A DNA stretch of 64,000 nt from contig JACEEZ010019044.1 of NCBI GenBank assembly GCA_016584305.1, forward strand, positions 52,545 through 116,544. The letters are read 5' to 3'. This document shows positions 58,479 through 64,000 of this stretch, piece by piece (position 1 is the stretch's first letter; each line of letters starts with the position of its first letter). The notes below the pieces were generated by a model that was not told where the DNA came from, did not search any database, and worked only from the letters and a program-made list of their open reading frames with translations. The translations under genes were made by a program, and so were the position numbers. The DNA is from Chionoecetes opilio (taxonomy: Eukaryota > Arthropoda > Malacostraca > Decapoda > Majidae).

Positions 58479-58670
58479 ACTTGGAATGTATGGTAGAATG
58501 CACACTGTGTAACACTAATATGACTACAGCTATCAAAACTACAACTAATAAAACTAATACAGAAAAAAACAGTAATAGTACATTCAAAATGTTCGTATAA
58601 GAAGCAAACATTTCAACCACCACCACTACACCACTACATAAATGCTAGTGCATGCACAGACATCTGGTGC

Positions 58671-58745
58671 TCACTGGAAGTTTCCATAATTGGAGTACTC
58701 CTGCAGGTATGTGGCAGCGCTGGTATACAGCATGAAGAATTGCTC
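58671..58745 (-). CDS. Receptor protein tyrosine phosphatase, last coding exon
   Basis: On the reverse strand a splice acceptor (TTTACCTTGCAG) precedes 58,745. The exon encodes 24 residues (EQFFMLYTSAATYLQEYSNY then GNFQ) and the stop TGA at 58,671-58,673. The exon begins in phase 0, which fits the phase of the donor at the end of the upstream exon at 59,076. The joined reading continues the standard PTP pattern in which the Q-loop/alpha6 region after '...TE' reads 'xQYxFxYxxxxxYL' and ends shortly afterwards. The 330-bp intron between them (58,746-59,075) has GT/AG borders. Downstream lies the MITE with the 49-bp array, so the 3' UTR must be short or include it. The protein is a membrane receptor; this part is cytoplasmic. 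Confidence 0.8.
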   Translation of the reverse strand, partial: EQFFMLYTSAATYLQEYSNYGNFQ

Positions 58746-58831
58746 CTGCAAGGTAAATGTAAATTGCTTAAAATAATATACCTCATAGTTTGTGATGGGT
58801 CATGCAATATAGGAGCATGCTATTCAGTAAA

Positions 58832-60555
58832 CTGTGACAAGGCACACATTACAAAAAATGTTATCCCAAATGATTTATTATAGATTTATTATTTTATGAG
58901 TTATTATAGATTTTATTGATTTGATACATATCACACAAACTAAAGAGAAAGATAACATTAAATATTTTCAAGCTAACAGATTTGTGAAATAAAAGTATGT
59001 ATATTAAGAACAATGTAGAGCCTAGGAAGACAACATTACTACTCCCATGGCCTCCCTGAGAACAGCTTGACTCACCTCACTTGTGATGAATTGTTGCCTT
59101 GCCCGTAACAGCTTCACCACGGTCCTGTACACATCCACCACCTGCTCCCTCTGCAGCTGCTCCACAATCAGCGTCATGCCAGCCACTAGCCCGCACCCCG
59201 TCACTCCATCACTGTCAGGGCAGTATTACAGGCACATAGAGAAATAGCTCACATCTTGTCTTAACATCCATTAAGGGAAAGCATTTACACATGCCTTCAC
59301 ACAACACACTTGGGGGAAACAGCTAGTACACTCTGTTGCATTACTGACCCAAAAAAGCTGTACATAGTATTAGAAATATTCAAATTTGGACATCCCTGGA
59401 CACAGATGAAGATGTCTGTCTTCATTTAATTACAAATGTAGATCATTGGCATACTTGTACAAAGTTGGTGTGTGTAGAATCTACAAAAAGAAATAAGCTG
59501 CTAATAAAAACTGAATAAAATGACATGTGACTGACGATGCAGTAGGTAGAGTTGTATTAGGTGAATCACATAATTTCAGTATAATGAAAATAAAAAAGAA
59601 TGGAAAATAGATGATCAGTAAACCAGTGAATTTTGAAAACTAAGCTCACAATGAAAAGCTTAATTGTGAAGAATCAGGAAATGAGTGCCGTACAAACATA
59701 GTGAATGTAAAGCAGAGTGATATGGCATGGAACCTGTTGGATGAGAAAGTAAAGGATACGATGAGCGAATCTACCATAGAGAAACGTTTAGGGAATTACC
59801 CATAACTAGAGAATACTTGGAGATAGAGAGTAAGAAGAAGGCATAAGGGAAGGCAGCAGAAAAGAGTTACATATAATTGATGATGTCAGAAAAGAAGTTA
59901 AACAAAAGAAGGAACCACATGTGAAGGCAATCAGAGAAACAATTCTGAGCCTATGAGGGAAAAAAGGAAGAGAGAAAAGAGTTTGAAAGATAGTGAAATG
60001 TGTGACTGAAGAAAATATAACAAAGAATGATGAAAATTTTGGCAGAACGCTGAGTGAGATGCATATAGAAAATACAAGACCATACTGGAAGGATGAACGG
60101 GATGAGGAATCGGTTGAAGCAGTGGAGGTGATGAAGCGAGGGATGATAATGGACAAATGTTGAGAGAACAGAGATGCAAAAGCAGATTAATGTCTTAACA
60201 TATTGGCCAGCGGGCCGAGCCAGCACCACGCCAGCCAAGGTCGGCCGGGCGGTGCCACTCAGTACGCTGTGCTTTGCGAAAGTGTACAAACTTATTTTTC
60301 CTGTCCATATTTTTTGTCCTTGATCATTCATTTTGGTGTCATATTGTTCACAAGAAAATGTTCTATAAGGATATATGCATATAGTTTTGAATAGAGCAAC
60401 ATTACTGAAATAATTTTCTGAGAAAATGTCCCTACATGTAATAAAACATAGGCTGTTTACGTATATGTTTAGTTATTTTTTACGGATATTTAATGGCGTT
60501 AATTTTGCCTTTTTACTTTTTTTTTTATAGATTTCCTATCTCTTTTTGTTTGAAA
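58832..60555. repeat. Duplicated segment, clean copy
   Basis: Sequence from GTGACAAGGCACACATTAC through the D2 exon and the A-rich intron to ATTTCCTATC recurs in the same order and orientation at 62,352-64,000. This copy has normal homopolymers and an intact exon, so I take it as the reliable version. Apart from the exon it holds no further gene that I can defend; the Ser/Phe-rich reverse frames at 59.8-60.3 kb are composition effects. Confidence 0.85.
59076..59211 (-). CDS. Receptor protein tyrosine phosphatase, D2 (pseudophosphatase) exon
   Basis: A 136-nt exon between acceptor CCCTGACAG (upstream of 59,211) and donor GAG/GTGAGT (59,076). It starts in phase 2 and encodes, after a split Ser codon, DGVTGCGLVAGMTL, then VVDVYRTVVKLLRARQQFI and TSE. 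In PTPs this place holds the end of the P-loop (HCxxGxxR-S/T-G), helix alpha4, and the VDVF...LR.QR...V.TE block; the exon length and its end at 'TE' are conserved in RPTP genes. Here the position of the invariant Arg is Gly (G-V-T-G-C-G), so the domain should lack catalysis. That is usual for D2 domains of receptor PTPs, and the DGxTxCG variant recalls Ptp99A/R5-type D2, which is inference. Upstream exons are not in the window. Confidence 0.8.
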
Positions 60556-61018
60556 ATGTTTGTTCTACAATAATATATGTTTAAAATAATAACAATCTGC
60601 AAATATTTTATTCCTGACACTGATAAACACAGAGTAATGAAACCCTGGCGAAAGTGGTCACGCATGACCAAACCCAAACCCGTGAAAGGTGTCACCCATG
60701 GGGAATTGTGTTCCGGATGACTGAATTATCTATAATTGGTGGAGAGGTACTCTTATAAAGATTAATTTCAATAGTAACTAAATTAAAATGGGAAAATTAT
60801 GTTTGTTGTCACCTGAAGGCAAACCTTCAGTTATCCGCAATTATCAGTATTTCGGCAACTCGTAGGTCCCAAGGTTGTCGGCTTTCTGATGGTCAAACTG
60901 TATCAGCAGGAACACTCATTTAAACGAACTGATTGTTTATACAAATGAGGGTGAGTGCACACAGCGACGCCAGTGGTGGAAAATGTGACCATGTACAGTG
61001 AGTTTGAGGAACGCACTA
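60556..61018. other. AT-rich intron or intergenic DNA, no gene seen
   Basis: No feature supported. If the phosphatase gene extends to the right, this is intronic. Confidence 0.4.
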
Positions 61019-61130
61019 CACTACCCTCCCGAGTTTCACGCTATGCGAGTTTCGCGATCCTCAAGTTTCGCGCTGAGTCCTAAATTCTTATCATCCCAAC
61101 TTTCGCGCATTATATCCCCGACTTTCGCGT
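61019..61130 (+). mobile_element. H element, end B only
   Basis: After TA it reads CACTACCCTCCCGAGTTTCA, then GCGAGTTTCGCGATCCTC, GCGCTGAGTCCTAAATTC and ACTTTCGCGCATTATATCCC. This matches end B of H at 8,354-8,477 (inverted) and 10,682-10,770. No end A is found to the right within the window. Confidence 0.7.
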
Positions 61131-61143
61131 TTTTTTTTTTTTG

Positions 61144-61179
<36 letters not shown>

Positions 61180-61590
61180 CTACAGCACCGTTAGGCAGTG
61201 ACCTCCAGGAGTGGGATGGTAGGCCCTGGAGGTTAACTTGAGGGCTGTGATGGTTGGCCCTTGCCCGTGGTGGCGCAGACAGAATTTCTATAGTGACGCC
61301 TGTGATTAGAGGCTCATGCCGCCCCCTGTGTCCTCCGATGCACTCGCAATCGAAGGTAGAGTTAATGGGCAGCGTGTGGGTGTTCTTAGGCCACTCAACG
61401 GTGCAGAGAAAGATTTTAAGTGGATTTTACAGCCCTCATCAAGGATCGAACTCGGATCACCGAGAACGCCACTCGGAAACTTCTTCTTCTTGTGACCCTT
61501 TCTGCTTAGTATCACTTTGTAGGTAGTCTGTCAAGCTCGTGCTTGAGCTTGACATATATCTTGACGCTAACCACTCTGCTACCGCCTCCC
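61131..61590 (-). repeat. tRNA-derived SINE (reverse) with an insert between A and B boxes
   Basis: On the reverse strand the head GGAGGCGGTAGCAGAGTGG holds the A box TAGCAGAGTGG; the B box is GAGTTCGATCC (61,441-61,456). Between them, about 61,487-61,560 is inserted: a perfect 9-bp inverted repeat (GTCAAGCTC/GAGCTTGAC) plus the GTGACC...CTTCTTCTTCTT block of the tRNA-Val-like SINE. The body then follows in canonical order down to a (CA)n and A tail, joined to H end B. Confidence 0.75.
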
Positions 61591-62351
61591 ATAAGAGACG
61601 TACGGGACACGTCTTCCTTCCTTCCTGCTTAGTATAGTATTATAATAGGCTTATAGTGGGGCAGCTTAGGTAGTGGATGGGGACATGCCGGATAAAAGCA
61701 CCAAAATTTTATCACGCAATCTTCAGGGTCCCAGCTATGATTCTATAACCGGCGCCAAGCGGTAGGACCACTCTTATTTGAAATTTTTCATTATATGTGA
61801 AATTTTTTTTTGAAAATTTTGGGAAATTTTTTTTTTTTTAGTTTTTTGGGGAAAAAATGTTTTTTTTTTTGCAGAAATGAAAATATAGTCTTTTCCGATC
61901 ATTTTGGTGTAATTGTTTTTAAAATCGAACATCTAGAAGTATTTAAACAATATTTGAAATTAGGTGTCTCGGGTGCATTTCCTCAATTTTTTTAAAACGT
62001 TCTAATTAACGTAGGTCCCCGGGGATTCAAAACACAATTTTCGTTATCATTTTTATTTCGTAATCGCGTGGTCGAGTAGCGGTTAACATAGTGAATCGCG
62101 TAGTCTAATTAATTCGGGGCCTCCCTTACACATACAAATCAAGAAAATGGGTACTCTTTCAGACCGTGCGTATTTCACCAACATGTGCAAATTACTTCTT
62201 GCTAAAAAAAAAAAATTGTTTCCTTTTTTTGGGAAAATTAAAAATTTAAAAATGCTTAAAAATTTTTATAACCAAAATTTAGTTTGGGTTTGAGGGGGGT
62301 TTTTTTTCCCCAAATTGCAAAATAAAAAAGGGGGGGGGCTGCAATTCATTT
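61591..62351. other. Intergenic, becoming noisy from ~61.8 kb
   Basis: No gene supported. Homopolymer-rich sequence starts near 61,800. Confidence 0.4.
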
Positions 62352-64000
62352 TTAAAAACTGTGACGGCACACATTAAAAAAAATGTTATCCCAAATATTA
62401 TTATAGATTTATTTTTTTTTAGTTATTTAGATTTTATTGTTTTGATACTATCACAAAAAAAACCAAAAGAAAGAAAAAACTTTAAAAATATTTTCAAGCA
62501 ACAAAATTTGGAAAAAAAAGTATGTATATTAAAAAATGAAAGGCCTAGGAAGCAAATTACTACCCCCATGGCCCCTGAGAACAGTTTTTGACTCACCTCA
62601 TTTGTGATGAAGGGTGCCTTGCCCGTAACAGCTTCCCCACGGTCCTGTACACATCACCACCTGTTTCCCCTCTGAGCTGCTCCACAATCACGTCTGCCAG
62701 CACTAGCCCGCCCCCCGTCCCCACCACTGTCAGGGCAGTTTACAGGCACATAGAAAATAGCTCCATCTTGTTTTAAACACCCTTTAGGGAAAGCTTTACA
62801 CAGTTCAAAACAACACACTTGGGGGAAACACTAGTCCCTCTGTTGCTTATGACCCCAAAAAGCGAAATGTATTAGAAATATTCAAATTTGGACATCCCGG
62901 GACACAGATGAAGATTCTGTCTTCATTTAATTACAAATGTGGGATCTTGGGTATACTGTACAAATTGGTGTTGTGGGAAATTACAAAAAGAAAAAAGTCT
63001 AATAAAAAAACTAAATAAAATGACATGTGACTGACGATCAGAGGTAGAGTTGTATTGGGTGAATCACATTTTCTAAAAGGGGAAAATAAAAAAGAATGGA
63101 AAATAATGATCAGAAAACCTTTTTGAATTTTGAAAACTAAGCTCCAATAAAAAGCTTAATGGAAAAATCAAACGAGTGCCGTACAAAATAGTGAATGTAA
63201 ACAAGGAATGGCATGGAAACCCTTTTGGTGGAAAGTAAAGGATACGATGACGAATCTCCCATAGAGAAATGTTTAGGGATTACCCATAACAAAATATTTG
63301 GAGATAGGAAAGAAGAAAAGCATAAGGGAAGGCAGCAGAAAAGAGTTACATATAATTTGGATATGTCAGAAAAGAAGTTAAACAAAAGGGAACCACATGT
63401 GAAGGCAACAGAGAAACAATTCTGAGCCTATGGGGGAAAAAGGAAAGAGGAAAAGATTTGAAAGATATGAAATGTGTGACTGAAGAAAATATAAAAAAGA
63501 AATGTAAAAAATTTTGGCAAAAACGCTGAGTGAATGCATTAGAAAAACAAACCAACTGGGGGATGAACGGGATGGGGGAAATGGGTTGAAGCAGGGGAGG
63601 TGATGAAGCGGGGAAAATGACAAATGTTGAAGAACAGAGATGCAAAAGAAATTAATTTTTAAACATATTGGCCGGGGGGGCCCGAGCCAGCACCCGCCAG
63701 CCAAGGTCGGCCGGGGCGGTGCCACTCAGTCGCTGTCTTTGCAAAAATTAAAAAACTTTTTTTTCCTGTCCATATTTTTTGCCCTTGACATTATTTGGTG
63801 TCATTTTTTTCCAAGAAATGTTCTAAAAAGGATATATGCATATAGTTTTGAAAAGATCAAATTACTGAAATAATTTTTTGAAAAAATTCCCTAAATGTAA
63901 AAACATAGGCTGTTTACGTATATGTTTAGTTATTTTTTAGGGATTTTAAAGGGGCTTTAAATTTTTGCCTTTTTTTCTTTTTTTTTTATAATTTTCCCTA
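62352..64000. repeat. Duplicated segment, noisy copy of 58,832-60,555
   Basis: It follows the clean copy block by block (for example TGTTATCCCAAAT, TGACATGTGACTGACGAT, AAGGATACGATGA, GCCAGCCAAGGTCGGCC), with many missing or extra bases, largely in homopolymers. It is about 75 bp shorter over the same span and continues off the right edge. The differences look more like uncorrected reads than natural divergence. Confidence 0.85.
62597..62726 (-). pseudogene. Damaged copy of the phosphatase D2 exon
   Basis: The donor (GAG/GTGAGT equivalent at 62,596) and acceptor (CTGACAG beyond 62,726) are kept. The exon is 130 nt instead of 136 because of several small deletions, so the frame is lost. The corresponding last exon (58,671-58,745) is not found next to it, because the duplication begins at 62,352. 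It is likely an assembly artefact rather than a true pseudogene. Confidence 0.7.

Noticed and set aside
59806..60331. Ser/Phe/Leu-rich reverse frames
   Set aside because: The forward strand is a purine-rich GAAA tract; the frames follow composition and are not kept in the second copy.

Overview
The window is eukaryotic, intergenic and repeat-saturated. I see no bacterial features, operons or Shine-Dalgarno-spaced gene arrays. The mix of Jockey-like and CR1-like LINEs, tRNA-derived SINEs, many TA-flanked Tigger/pogo-like MITEs, short CCTAA interspersions and an arthropod-type receptor phosphatase suggests an arthropod, most likely a decapod crustacean. That assignment is an inference from repeat families I associate with decapods; no taxonomic marker is present.

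Region by region. 1-754 is a 5'-truncated LINE. 1,019-1,417, 2,770-5,483 and 56,922-57,328 are three copies of a TTAA-flanked element. 2,345-8,477 and 10,682-15,954 are two large nested composites of one family ('H'), lying in opposite orientations and packed with younger insertions: TA-flanked MITEs, SINEs, LINE ends and, in the second, a LINE split by a PIF/Harbinger-like MITE. 16,268-16,470 is a 26-bp satellite. 17.0-20.2 kb is mostly AT-rich, with one possible exon, a TAC microsatellite and a TIR element. 20.26-23.12 kb holds a THAP-like remnant, a low-complexity Pro/Ser frame and a nearly complete, GC-richer transposase-like gene broken by two single-base frameshifts. About 25-53.8 kb is visibly lower-quality sequence (abnormal homopolymers, a 126-nt poly-A joined to a 98-nt poly-G); older LINEs and MITEs can still be read through it. 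53.9-57.4 kb is a stack of hAT-like, foldback and TTAA elements. 57.4-58.5 kb is a MITE whose own terminal repeat has been tandemly amplified about 15 times.

The one clear host gene is on the minus strand at 58,671-59,211: the last two coding exons of a receptor-type protein tyrosine phosphatase, ending in a degenerate D2 domain. Its penultimate exon and neighbouring introns recur in a noisier copy at 62.35-64.0 kb, which is probably a false assembly duplication.

The most interesting system is a family of TA-flanked non-autonomous elements ('V': 5,516-7,178; 30,502-31,172; 46,359-47,280; relative at 9,644-10,104). They carry an internal minisatellite of about 152 bp whose copy number differs between copies. 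Each unit contains a match to the CTCF core motif, so the element would be a portable, expandable array of insulator-like sites. A second MITE family ('G': 4,268-4,925; 32,471-33,430; 43,964-44,699) does the same with a different unit of about 106 bp.
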